Origin: Polyangiaceae bacterium
GTDB taxonomy: Bacteria; Myxococcota_A; Polyangia; Polyangiales; Polyangiaceae
Direction of reading: 5' to 3'
DNA: 64,000 bases
Assembly (NCBI GenBank): GCA_020633205.1
Contig: JACKEB010000025.1
Location: 10,472 to 74,471 of the forward strand
The notes under the pieces were generated by a model that saw only the letters and a list, made by a program, of their open reading frames with translations, was not told where the DNA came from and did no database searches. Made by a program: the position numbers and the translations under genes. Shown in pieces: positions 24,953-33,107 of this stretch (positions within the stretch are counted from its first letter, which is position 1; every line of letters starts with the position of its first letter).

Positions 24953-27496
24953 TCACGGGGTCAACTCTCCGTTGGTCCGCGAGTGGCGCCGCAACCAATT
25001 CGCCTCCGCACGCGCCTCTGCTGCGGCCAGAATGCGCTCGCGCACCCGTGGGCGCTCGCTCATGAGCTGATCGAAGTCTGCCTTGGAGATGCGTCCCAGA
25101 GTCACCGTGGAGGCGGCGCGCGCCGTCGCGGTTCTGGGGTCGCCGGTTACCAGCGCCATCTCTCCGAGCAGATCACCGCCGCCCAGTACGGCTACCGGTT
25201 CAGCCTCCGCGCCGTTGGTGTCATCGAGCACGTGAACGATCCCCCGAGCAATCACGTACATCGCGTCGCCCCGGTCTCCGGTGTGGAATAGGTACTCACC
25301 GCGGGCGAAAACCTGCTCGACGGTCATGCGCGCCAGCTCGTCGACTACTTCCTCTGGTAGTGCGGCGAACAGAGGCGTCTGGCGACACAGGTCAGCGGTC
25401 TCACTGATGCGGATTTCGGCTCGTTCGAAGTGGAGCCGCTTCATGCGTCTTCGCACGTCGCCCAGCGCTTCCTCCGCGGCGTTTTCGTCGAGCTCACCGT
25501 GAGAGATGGCCGCCTGGTACGTGCTGCGTTCAATGTTCAGCGAGACGCGGTGAGCCAGTCTGCCTTCGATGGCGCTCGCCACTTCAGGCAAGTTCACGCG
25601 CAGATCTTCCAGGCGCTCCTTGGCATCTCGTTCGTAGCGAGTGTAGGTCTCCAGGATGCGCTCGATGACTTGAGGATCGGCCTCCGATAATTTCCCTACG
25701 GCAAGTTGAACGGCGGTCGCGCCTCGGGCCGTCGCCCGCCATACATCGTAGAATACGCTCACGCGTTCGAACTCGAGCGTGCCGAACTCCGCTCCAGCCC
25801 GGCGCCTCAAGCGTTCCACGAGCGCATGGAGTTTGCCCTTGGGAGCCCTCAAGCGGGGCGGCATCGGGTCTCCGCGATCGAGGGCGTCTTGATGGAGATC
25901 TACTTCGTGACGAAGCAAGTCTCGAGCCGTTGCACTGAGCAGACCCTCGTAGAACGCCTCTCGATAGCTTTGTCGCTCTGCGGCGAGCGCGCGTCTCCAG
26001 AGGCCCAGCTCGCGCTCCAGCTCTGGGGAGGAGTCGAAGCCTTGGCGCGCGCCCTCCCATGCCTGGTCCGCCTTCGCTTGGCGGTTCTCCAGGTTCTCCA
26101 GCACGGCATTCCAGCGTAGTCCGAACAATTCCGGTTCTCGCGTGGCGCGTTCGACCCGCTGACGCACGTCGTCCAGCACGTCGCGGGTAGTCTTCAACGC
26201 AGCGAGCCGCTCGGCAGGCGCGACCTGATCAAAGCCGAGCCAGCGAAGCACGAGCCCCGTGGTCATGCCGTTGCACACGATCGTCAGCAAGACGACCCCC
26301 GCTGTGACCTGCAGGATCTGATCCCCGAGGAGACGATCTACGCGGTCATCTTGGCTCACCGCCAACGCCAGCGCGAGACTCACTGCGCCCCGCAAACCGC
26401 CCCACGCCATGACCGTCGCTTGGGGGGAAGTGACGGGTGGACCGAGGCGGTTGATCAACGGCAAGGAACCGAACACGACTCCGAAGCGCACGACGACGAT
26501 CGCGGCGAATGCGCCCAGGGTGACGACCAGCGTTTGCCAGCCCATCTCTCCAAGTTGAGTCGAGATGATCGCACCGACCAAGAAGAAGATGAGTGCGTTC
26601 GCCAGGTACGCCAGCAGTTCCCAGAACTCATGGAGAAAGCCGCGGACCTCAGGGCTAATGCGGTAGCGCCCTGGGCCGCTCATGAACATCCCTGCGGTAA
26701 CGACTGCAAGCACACCGGAGACATGGAGCACCCCCTCAGCCACGATCATCGCCGCGTAGGCCAAGATCAGCGTTAGGGAGATCTCCACCATTGGGTCGTC
26801 GAATGTGCGTGAGACCCAGGTCGTAGCCGCGAGCCCGAACACCAGACCAACGGCTATCCCGCCTCCCGCGACCTTCGCGAACGCCAACGCGCTCGAGGCG
26901 GCTCCGATTTCAGTAGCGCCTCCTTGCAGGGCCGCTAGCAGTACGCTGAACACCACGATGGCGGTGCCGTCATTGAACAGTGACTCGCCCTCGATTAGGA
27001 CGCCGAGCCGCTTCGGCGCACCGACTTCGCGCAGAATGGCGACCACCGCGACAGGATCCGTCGCGCTGATCAGGGCGCCAAACACCAGCGCGGCGCTAAG
27101 GCTCCAGTGCCAACTCGCGCCCGTGATCCAGACCATCGCCAGCGCGGTCAGTAGCGTTGCGACGAGTAGCGCGGGCGCAGCGAGTACGACGATCCCGCTT
27201 AGGTTCTTGCGAACCGCGTGAGTGTCGATCGCAAACGCGCTCTCAAACACCAGCGCAGGTAGGAAGACGAAAATGATGAGATGGGGAGATATCCCGGCGC
27301 CCCGGCCGAGAACCTCCGCGACGCCGTGGGCGCTGTGACCCCAGTGACCGAGCGTCCAGCCGAGGGCTCCCCCGACGAGCAGCATGGCTACGGTGAACGG
27401 AAAGCCCGTCCGCTTCGAGATGCCGCGAACGACTGCGGCTAGCACCAGTGCGACGACGACGACACTTACCGCGATGAGCTCGGTATCTCGATGCAT
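24953..27496 (-). CDS. CPA1-type Na+/H+ antiporter with C-terminal cyclic-nucleotide-binding domain
   Basis: An 847-residue inner-membrane protein. Residues 1-420 are a 12-13 helix CPA1/NhaP-like antiporter, with ALISATDPVAVVAIL and LIEGESLFNDGTAIVVF (ion-binding ND motif). Residues about 430-700 form a long charged helical cytosolic domain. Residues about 715-835 are a cNMP/CRP-type sensor domain (LFAALPEEVVDELARMTVEQVFARGEYLFHTGD and GGDLLGEMALVTGDPRTATARA, including the phosphate-binding cassette). The organisation resembles eukaryotic sperm NHE or SOS1-like exchangers gated by a cytosolic domain. It is first in an operon with the AAC(3) and EEP genes. Confidence 0.92.
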   Translation of the reverse strand: MHRDTELIAVSVVVVALVLAAVVRGISKRTGFPFTVAMLLVGGALGWTLGHWGHSAHGVAEVLGRGAGISPHLIIFVFLPALVFESAFAIDTHAVRKNLSGIVVLAAPALLVATLLTALAMVWITGASWHWSLSAALVFGALISATDPVAVVAILREVGAPKRLGVLIEGESLFNDGTAIVVFSVLLAALQGGATEIGAASSALAFAKVAGGGIAVGLVFGLAATTWVSRTFDDPMVEISLTLILAYAAMIVAEGVLHVSGVLAVVTAGMFMSGPGRYRISPEVRGFLHEFWELLAYLANALIFFLVGAIISTQLGEMGWQTLVVTLGAFAAIVVVRFGVVFGSLPLINRLGPPVTSPQATVMAWGGLRGAVSLALALAVSQDDRVDRLLGDQILQVTAGVVLLTIVCNGMTTGLVLRWLGFDQVAPAERLAALKTTRDVLDDVRQRVERATREPELFGLRWNAVLENLENRQAKADQAWEGARQGFDSSPELERELGLWRRALAAERQSYREAFYEGLLSATARDLLRHEVDLHQDALDRGDPMPPRLRAPKGKLHALVERLRRRAGAEFGTLEFERVSVFYDVWRATARGATAVQLAVGKLSEADPQVIERILETYTRYERDAKERLEDLRVNLPEVASAIEGRLAHRVSLNIERSTYQAAISHGELDENAAEEALGDVRRRMKRLHFERAEIRISETADLCRQTPLFAALPEEVVDELARMTVEQVFARGEYLFHTGDRGDAMYVIARGIVHVLDDTNGAEAEPVAVLGGGDLLGEMALVTGDPRTATARAASTVTLGRISKADFDQLMSERPRVRERILAAAEARAEANWLRRHSRTNGELTP

Positions 27497-27526
27497 GCCT
27501 TACTCGCGCGCGCTGGCTGAAGGGGC

Positions 27527-27540
27527 TCCACGCGCGTGGA
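27527..27540. promoter_or_regulatory. 14-bp perfect palindrome in the antiporter/DJ-1 divergent spacer
   Basis: TCCACGCGCGTGGA is a perfect palindrome located 31 bases before the antiporter start (minus) and 111 bases before the DJ-1-like gene (plus). It is a plausible operator for either gene. Confidence 0.35.
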
Positions 27541-27650
27541 AGCATTGCGAAGGGCGTACCAGCCGCAGGACGTCGGACACGCCGCCAATTGCGCATTGTT
27601 GTCGTTCCCGGCGCGGAGCCGCGCAAGCTTGGGTCTGCTATACGCTGCCG

Positions 27651-28397
27651 ATGCCTAAGCGAATTCTGTTTCCGCTTCCGGACCGCGACTTCGACGTGAC
27701 GGAAGTCTCGGTGCCCTGGAAGCTGCTCACCGAAGCTGGGCACCAGGTCGTCTTCGCAACCGAATCGGGAGCGCTTCCAGCGGCCGACCCACTCCTGCTC
27801 ACGGGGGTGCTGTTTGGTCAGCTGGGTGCGGAGGCTGAACCGGTGGCATTCTATCGAGAGCTCGAGGGAGCCGCGGCATTCCGCGAACCCCTACGCTGGT
27901 CCGAGCTGGCGACGGATGACTACGATGCGCTGTTCCTGGCGGGCGGGCACGCGCCGGGCATGCGGCAGTACTTGGGGAGCCCGGCGCTGCAGCGTTTTTG
28001 CGCCGACTACTGGGGCACAGGAAGGCACGTCGCAGCGATCTGTCACGGCGTGCTGGTGCTCGCCCGCAGTCGCCTCCCAGGGGGTGAGTCCGTGCTGAAA
28101 GAGCGCAGGACGACCTGCCTTCCAAAGTACATGGAGCGCACGGCCTACTATATTACTGCGTGGAAACTTGGGAAGTACTACCGCACTTATCCGGCCTACG
28201 TCGAAGATGAGGTGAAGGAGGCGCTGCGTTCTACCGAACAGTTTCAGCGGGGCTCCTTCAACCTCACTCGACGCGGCACTCGGGACGATGACACCGGCAC
28301 GTTCGTCGTGCGCGATGGCAACTACCTATCTGCGCGCTGGCCTGGGGACGCATACCGCATCGGCAAGGACTTGGTTGCTCAGTTGGCGAAAGCTTGA
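27651..28397 (+). CDS. DJ-1/PfpI-family (class I glutamine amidotransferase-like) protein
   Basis: A 248-residue DJ-1/PfpI protein. Cys131 in HVAAICHGVLVLARS is the nucleophile-elbow cysteine. The oxyanion-side GGHAPGMRQY is at residues 98-107, and the N-terminal IL..DFDVTEVSVPWKLLTEAGHQVVFATESG is typical. Family members include Hsp31-like glyoxalases, deglycases and proteases. Start ATG 27651 is set by homology; the frame is open further upstream, antisense to the antiporter. It is divergent from the antiporter operon and convergent with the next lipoprotein. Confidence 0.88.
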   Translation: MPKRILFPLPDRDFDVTEVSVPWKLLTEAGHQVVFATESGALPAADPLLLTGVLFGQLGAEAEPVAFYRELEGAAAFREPLRWSELATDDYDALFLAGGHAPGMRQYLGSPALQRFCADYWGTGRHVAAICHGVLVLARSRLPGGESVLKERRTTCLPKYMERTAYYITAWKLGKYYRTYPAYVEDEVKEALRSTEQFQRGSFNLTRRGTRDDDTGTFVVRDGNYLSARWPGDAYRIGKDLVAQLAKA

Positions 28398-28402
28398 AGC
28401 CA

Positions 28403-29305
28403 CTACTCGCAGTAGGCTGGGTTCGCCTTCCAGCACGCCACGACGGCGTCGTTCGCAGCAGCCGCCGTGCGCAAGGCGGCTTGATACCCAGCCACACATT
28501 TGCTGAGCTCGCCGTTCAAGCGGTTCTTCTCGGCATACAGGGGCTTGAGCGCCTTGGTGATTCCGCCTTGGATCCCTTCCAGGGCGTCATCATTGAGTGA
28601 GCCAGACACGGCGGAGTCGAGGGGGGCGGGGAGCGAGTCGGCGATCAGATCGGTGATATACGCTTGAAGCTGATCTTGAGCGATTCCCGTCAAGATCTTG
28701 CGTGCGGCCGCGGTCAACGCGGCTCCACCACCAGCGGTCACCAGCGAGCTCGTGGCGCTGACCACATTGGCGATTGCGTCAGCCACGCCCGCGTAGAACT
28801 CGAAGTTTGCCTTTGCGGTCTGCACGTGGGTGAGGATCGTGCGAATACCCTCGAATACGGCGATCTGATCGCGAAGCTCTTGAAGGCGGTTCCGCTTGTC
28901 TCCGCACGGATCTCCGGGCAAGGCCTTTACCGTGCCGCAATCTTTGCAAGCCTCGTCTGGGGCAGGATCCTGGGGAGGCAGCTTCGGCCCCCAGGGGTCC
29001 GGGTTCTTGTCGTTGTAGGAGGCGACCAGGAGAATGAGCGCGTCGGCCATTTCCTGTTTTTGGGTTTTGGTGAGGCTCGCGTGCTGGAGCGCGCGCTTCG
29101 CGGCATCCAACGTCTTTTGAGAGTCCGCCGACTTGCCCCTGCCCGGCGTCTTCCCGGGGCTCTTGGTGGTCGCGGCATGTGCTGGACTACTTGCCATGGC
29201 CAGCGTTTCTGTTTGTTTGGTCCCGAGCGACGACGACTCCGCCTTGGAGCAACCAATCAGCATCCCAGAACCGACGAGCAACAAACCAATACCAACGAAG
29301 CGCAT
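28403..29305 (-). CDS. Lipoprotein of unknown function
   Basis: A 300-residue protein with lipobox MLIGC near residue 19. A Ser/Thr/Lys-rich stretch (residues 22-60) is followed by a mostly helical region. A central patch has two cysteine pairs (EACKDCG and PGDPCGDKRNR), and a C-terminal pair is near CVAGYQ and VVACWKANPAYC. A hydrophobic Ala/Gly stretch near residues 170-205 (VADAIANVVSATSSLVTAGGGAALTAAARKI) could be membrane-active. No family recognised. It stands alone between the DJ-1-like gene (convergent) and an AraC regulator. Confidence 0.7.
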   Translation of the reverse strand: MRFVGIGLLLVGSGMLIGCSKAESSSLGTKQTETLAMASSPAHAATTKSPGKTPGRGKSADSQKTLDAAKRALQHASLTKTQKQEMADALILLVASYNDKNPDPWGPKLPPQDPAPDEACKDCGTVKALPGDPCGDKRNRLQELRDQIAVFEGIRTILTHVQTAKANFEFYAGVADAIANVVSATSSLVTAGGGAALTAAARKILTGIAQDQLQAYITDLIADSLPAPLDSAVSGSLNDDALEGIQGGITKALKPLYAEKNRLNGELSKCVAGYQAALRTAAAANDAVVACWKANPAYCE

Positions 29306-29391
29306 CTTCCCTCCCAGGCGTTGAAAACGAATCGAGCGAAGCTAGCAGTCCTCGCCCGGCCTCAAAGCCATGTCCGAAAATGCAAATCGCT

Positions 29392-30273
29392 TCACGCGAG
29401 CCTATGGCACTCGGCTCGGATGCGACCCGGGCTGGGCAGCCCCAGACCCTCGAATGCGCGGCACAGGGATGCAGCGCCGCTGTAGCCAACGCTGCGGGCC
29501 ACGTCGGCTACGCGCGCCTTTGGGTTGGTGAGGGCAACCGCTGCCATCATCACGCGGCGGCGGAGTAGAGTGTCCTGCCAACTACCCAAGGTGTTCAACC
29601 CGTAGATACGCTGCATTTGCTCAATCAAGCGTCGGGCATGCCGTTCGCTGACGTCGAGTCGTTGGGCGACGTCCGAGAGCCCTGCAGAACGCGCCAGTCC
29701 CGATAGCGCGCCATCGAGCGCTCGGCTCACGCCGGTCCAGGGCAAGACCTCACGCGTTGGCGCGGTGGTCGCCCGCGATATCCCGAACAGTTCCGTCGCC
29801 TGCCGAATGAGCGTCTCGGCAGACTCGCTCCCAGTCGCCAACTGGGTCGCCAGGCGTCGCCCCTCTGCCAGTTCGACGTGAGAAGCCAATCCGACCCGCG
29901 CGCAACCGTCGATGCCCGTCCCCTCCCATTCAACCACGACAGCGGAGTAGCCTGCAGTCCCATCGAGGCGCATCCGGAGACCATGGCGATCAGGCACGCT
30001 CAACACGTCCCCTGGCGCTAGCCAGTAGCTGTGAGCGTCCGTAGTTGCGCGCGCCACGCCCTGAAGCACCAGCGTCCGAACATTGCCTCGTCGTGACGCT
30101 GCGCGGGGAAAGGCCCGCAATAGCAGTCCGTCCTCAGCGATTCCGCCATGGAAATCGACTACGTGCAGCTTGAGCTGTGGGTGCACGAGAGCGCTGACCT
30201 GGTGCAAGAAGCCAGTGTCCGGGAGCGAGTGTCGACGCACCGAGCGCACCACAGGAGCATTCTGCAAGAGCAC
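29392..30273 (-). CDS. AraC-family transcriptional regulator
   Basis: A 293-residue regulator with a C-terminal AraC double-HTH. The segments are LSDVAQRLDVSERHARRLIEQMQRIYGLNTLGSWQ and ARVADVARSVGYSGAASLCRAFEGLGLPSPGRIR, residues about 205-290. The N-terminal 190 residues form a cupin-like sensory half (GNVRTLVLQGVARATTDAHSYWLAPGDVLSVP). The start is a GTG at 30273; a TTG six bases later has a better-spaced AAGGG and is an alternative. The target is not obvious, with no divergent partner. It is 103 bases upstream of the PPOX-fold gene's stop, on the same strand. Confidence 0.85.
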   Translation of the reverse strand: MLLQNAPVVRSVRRHSLPDTGFLHQVSALVHPQLKLHVVDFHGGIAEDGLLLRAFPRAASRRGNVRTLVLQGVARATTDAHSYWLAPGDVLSVPDRHGLRMRLDGTAGYSAVVVEWEGTGIDGCARVGLASHVELAEGRRLATQLATGSESAETLIRQATELFGISRATTAPTREVLPWTGVSRALDGALSGLARSAGLSDVAQRLDVSERHARRLIEQMQRIYGLNTLGSWQDTLLRRRVMMAAVALTNPKARVADVARSVGYSGAASLCRAFEGLGLPSPGRIRAECHRLA

Positions 30274-30376
30274 AGCCCTTTAACCCAACAGCAGCCGAGC
30301 GCACGCGTCAAGCGTGAGCGCGCTCAGTAGATCCGCGCTCGATAGATCAGCGTTCTTGGGTTCGGCTGCTCGCTGT

Positions 30377-30991
30377 TCAGCGGCTGTGCTGCCGTGAAGC
30401 GCTGTGCTGCCGTGAAGCGCTGTGCTGCCGTGAAGCGCTGTGCTGCCGTGAAGCGCTGTGCTGTGCTGTGAAGCGCTGTGTGATGTGCTGCGGGCAGTTC
30501 CAGTCGAACGCAGCCACAGTCACGACGATGCCGTGTTCGACCTTTGCCTTGTACCCGGGCAGTTCGAGGCGCTGCATGAGTGCTACCTCCTGCGGTAGTA
30601 CGACGCGCGCGTGACCCAATAGCTTGAGACGCACGCGCTGCGCGTAGTCCATGAAGAACAGGGCCACACGATCGTTACCTTCCAGGTTGCCGAGGCTCAC
30701 GTACTGACGGTTGCCTCTAAAGTCTGCAAAGCCCAGTGTCTCTTCGTCGAGCAACTTGACGAAGCCAGCGGGGCCGCCCCGATGTTGGAGATACGGCCAG
30801 CCCGTCTCCGACACGCTCGCCATATAAAAGCTATCCCGTGCGGAAATAAACTCGCGCTCCAGATCGCCCAGGGTGTAGTTGACCGGCTCTGGGTGCACCT
30901 CGAAGCGCGCGTAGCTGCGACGGCTCCCCATTCGTTCTTGCAGCGCCTTTACGCGGTCTGTGAAGGCGATCTCGGCGAATCCATGTGCCAT
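30377..30991 (-). CDS. Pyridoxamine 5'-phosphate oxidase-fold flavoprotein with repeat-expanded tail
   Basis: A 204-residue FMN-binding split-barrel protein. Typical segments are FAEIAFTDRVKALQERMGSRRSYAR, SFYMASVSETGWPYLQHRGGPAGFVKLLDEETLGFADFRGNRQYVSLGNL and the conserved DWNCPQHIT near residue 168. The family normally continues as PRF plus a helical end. Here the protein instead runs into HSASRQ repeats encoded by an 18-bp tandem array, so the natural C-terminus seems lost or replaced. The ATG 30991 follows GGGAGGG by seven bases; the frame upstream is not coding-like. It lies downstream of the CxxC decarboxylase-like gene, with a strong hairpin between them. Confidence 0.85.
   Translation of the reverse strand: MAHGFAEIAFTDRVKALQERMGSRRSYARFEVHPEPVNYTLGDLEREFISARDSFYMASVSETGWPYLQHRGGPAGFVKLLDEETLGFADFRGNRQYVSLGNLEGNDRVALFFMDYAQRVRLKLLGHARVVLPQEVALMQRLELPGYKAKVEHGIVVTVAAFDWNCPQHITQRFTAQHSASRQHSASRQHSASRQHSASRQHSR
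30385..30476 (-). repeat. 18-bp tandem repeats in the 3' end of the PPOX-fold gene
   Basis: Four exact plus-strand copies of TGTGCTGCCGTGAAGCGC (30385-30402, 30403-30420, 30421-30438, 30439-30456), then a degenerate 20-base copy (30457-30476). They encode HSASRQ repeats in the minus-strand gene and run to its stop codon. Confidence 0.9.
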
Positions 30992-31025
30992 GACATTACC
31001 CTCCCGGGTACGGTTGTTGTGGATT

Positions 31026-31051
31026 GGCAGGGTGTTTTTCAACACCCTGCC
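31026..31051. other. Strong perfect hairpin between the decarboxylase-like and PPOX-fold genes
   Basis: GGCAGGGTGTT (31026-31036) and AACACCCTGCC (31041-31051) form an 11-bp perfect stem with a 4-base loop. No T-run follows on either strand, so it is not a classical terminator. In the minus-strand transcript it lies 35 bases before the PPOX-fold start. Confidence 0.6.
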
Positions 31052-31174
31052 TGGACGAGCAAAACTCAGTCTTTGGGTGAATGCCCTCACCCCCGACCCT
31101 GTTGCTGGCAGAGTCGCTGCATCAAGATCGGGAGCAGTCGGATTGGGTGAGAGCGTTCGACGGCCCAAGCTTCC

Positions 31175-31720
31175 TCAAGCCGCGGCGCCAAGCGATACTC
31201 TGGGGAAATCGATGTCGATGCGTGTCGCCTTGGCGAGCACGTTGGTGAAGATGTTCAGCGTGATGTGGGTGATGATCTCGACGATCTCTGCGTCGCCGAG
31301 TCCCGCGCGGCGTGCAGCTTCGAGTTCGCCATCGCTGACGTCACCGACTTCCTCGACGAGCGACTTTGCGAGTCGCAACGCCGCTTCGGCCTTGGGATCT
31401 GCAGACTGACCGAGACGATTCTTCAGCATCTCCGCGCTGTCGAGCCCCGCTTTGCGACCGATCGCCGTGTGTGCGGATACGCAGTACTGACAGGCGTTTT
31501 GTTCGGCAACCGCCAGCGCGATGCGCTCGCGAGTTGGTGCCTCCAAGGAACCGCTGCTGGCGATTTGATGCAGCCCCAGGAACGCGCGGAGGGCGCTGGG
31601 CGAGTTCGCGAGCACCCGGATGAAGTTCGGGGTTGCCCCCAGCGCTTGCTGGACGCCGTCGAGCAGTTCCTTGGTCTCACCACTCGCAGTCTTGGGGTCG
31701 ACGATATTGATTCGGGCCAT
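31175..31720 (-). CDS. Carboxymuconolactone decarboxylase / AhpD-like protein
   Basis: A 181-residue CMD-family protein. The redox motif is C77-Q-Y-C80 with H84 (NACQYCVSAHTAIG), the AhpD-type arrangement of peroxidase-linked alkylhydroperoxidases. The C-terminal EIVEIITHITLNIFTNVLAKATRIDIDFP matches this subgroup of YciW/AhpD-like proteins. AAGGAG lies nine bases before the ATG at 31720. It likely acts in peroxide or other oxidative defence. The divergent LysR regulator, with a palindromic operator, probably controls it together with the downstream PPOX-fold gene. Confidence 0.88.
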   Translation of the reverse strand: MARINIVDPKTASGETKELLDGVQQALGATPNFIRVLANSPSALRAFLGLHQIASSGSLEAPTRERIALAVAEQNACQYCVSAHTAIGRKAGLDSAEMLKNRLGQSADPKAEAALRLAKSLVEEVGDVSDGELEAARRAGLGDAEIVEIITHITLNIFTNVLAKATRIDIDFPRVSLGAAA

Positions 31721-31825
31721 GAAAATTTTCTCCTTTGAAACCGCCGGGCAGCTCGTGTCCGTCGGTGTGACCCACCACGTATGCAGCATCGACATCGCTG
31801 AAAGAATCGCCAACTTGAGTAAGAT

Positions 31826-31848
31826 ATTATTCCGGCGTAGGGAATAAT
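31826..31848. promoter_or_regulatory. LysR operator candidate
   Basis: ATTATTCC (31826-31833) and GGAATAAT (31841-31848) are a perfect 8-bp inverted repeat with a 7-base centre, ending one base before the LysR ATG. It is AT-rich in a GC-rich background and lies between divergent lysR and CMD genes, as expected of an autoregulatory LysR site. Confidence 0.6.
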
Positions 31849-31849
31849 C

Positions 31850-32797
31850 ATGGATCGACTCCACGAGCTCCAGGTCTTCGTCGCCGTCGCAGAAAGCGCT
31901 GGCTTCGCCAAAGCCGGCAAGCGCCTGCGCCTCTCACCGCCCGCCGTGACGCGTGCGGTGGCTTCCCTCGAAGCGCGCCTTGGGACGCGCGTCTTTCAAC
32001 GCACCACTCGCCGCGTGAGTCTGACGGACGCTGGGGCGCGCTTTCTCGAGAGTTCTAGGAGGATCCTTGAGGAAATAGAACAGGCCGAGCTCGCCGCCGC
32101 AGGTGAGGCAGCCGAACCCAGCGGTCGCCTCACCTTGAGCACTTCGATGACGTTTGGTCGCGCGGCGCTCACGCCTATCGTCTGTGATTTCCTGGCGGCG
32201 TACCCGCGCGTTACCGCCCGCATACTGCTTCAAGACCGCGTGACGGATTTGGTTGCAGAAGGCATCGATCTCGCGGTGCGCCTCGCGCCGCTGCCAGACT
32301 CAACATTCGTTGCGCGACGTTTGGGTGAAGTGCGCCGCGTCCTGATCGCTAGTCCGAACTACTTGAAGCTTCACGGCGCACCTCGCGCGCCACAAGAACT
32401 GCGAGCGCACACCATCATCGGGTTCAGCGGCCTGATGCCCCATGCGGAGTATCGCTACGTCGAGGGTGGCAAGGCGAAGAGCCTGGCGTTGTCACCGCGC
32501 CTCGAGGTGGACGACTCCTTGGCGGCGATTCAAGCGGTCGAGGCGGGACACGGTATCAGCGTCGCGCTCTCCTACCAGGTCGTCGAGCGACTGCAGAAGA
32601 AGTGCATCGTCACGTTGCTTGACAAGTACGAGCCACCGGGCGTGCCTGTGCATCTCGTGTACCCGCAAACACCACTCCTCCCGGCCAAGGTGCGGGCATT
32701 CGTCGACTTTGCCGTGCCACGGCTGCAGGCTTTCCTGAGCAGCGTCGAAAAGACCTCACGGAAACGTGGCGCCCGCGACGGTTTGACTCAGCGTTGA
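31850..32797 (+). CDS. LysR-family transcriptional regulator
   Basis: A 315-residue LysR protein of the CrgA-like group. The HTH spans residues 1-60 (LHELQVFVAVAESAGFAKAGKRLRLSPPAVTRAVASLEARLG). The PBP2 effector domain has RVTDLVAEGIDLAVRL, and VEAGHGISVALSYQV near residue 235, typical of CrgA-type regulators. It is divergent from the CMD gene with 129 bases between starts, and its start codon abuts the 31826-31848 palindrome, suggesting autorepression. By genomic layout it controls the CMD and PPOX-fold genes, possibly in response to an electrophile or oxidant. Confidence 0.92.
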   Translation: MDRLHELQVFVAVAESAGFAKAGKRLRLSPPAVTRAVASLEARLGTRVFQRTTRRVSLTDAGARFLESSRRILEEIEQAELAAAGEAAEPSGRLTLSTSMTFGRAALTPIVCDFLAAYPRVTARILLQDRVTDLVAEGIDLAVRLAPLPDSTFVARRLGEVRRVLIASPNYLKLHGAPRAPQELRAHTIIGFSGLMPHAEYRYVEGGKAKSLALSPRLEVDDSLAAIQAVEAGHGISVALSYQVVERLQKKCIVTLLDKYEPPGVPVHLVYPQTPLLPAKVRAFVDFAVPRLQAFLSSVEKTSRKRGARDGLTQR

Positions 32798-32834
32798 CCG
32801 TCGCGTAGCGACGACCGGGTGTTAGGCTTGCAAT

Positions 32835-33020
32835 ATGTCAGGCACAGACCGAGGCGACTGGGTCGTCATGCGGCAGGACGACAACGGAAACCGCTTCGAG
32901 CTTGAGCGGTACGCAACGGAAGCGGAGGCGCAGGCAGTCGCTGACAGCTTCGAGCGACGCGGTCACAAGCAGCTCTATTTCGTGACCCAGGCTCCTGCGC
33001 TCGCCCCGGACATTGCGTAG
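32835..33020 (+). CDS. Small conserved hypothetical protein
   Basis: A 61-residue protein of the type WVVMRQDDNGNRFELERYATEAEAQAVADSFERRGHKQLYFV. Small proteins of this pattern, seen in many high-GC bacteria, look like a minimal SPOR-like beta-alpha fold. No clear ribosome site precedes the ATG. Function is unknown. It lies 37 bases after the LysR gene on the same strand, so could be co-transcribed with it. Confidence 0.65.
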   Translation: MSGTDRGDWVVMRQDDNGNRFELERYATEAEAQAVADSFERRGHKQLYFVTQAPALAPDIA

Positions 33021-33107
33021 TTGCACGGTTTGGAATGAGTCTTTTCGCGGAGACGCTACTGCCGCTCGGGCCGTGGGGTCCCTAGACTCTCGCCCTCAGG
33101 AGGCGTG

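Noticed and set aside
26351..26776. Plus-strand open frame rich in His/Asp/Arg opposite the antiporter
   Set aside because: Antisense shadow; no ribosome site and no domain pattern.
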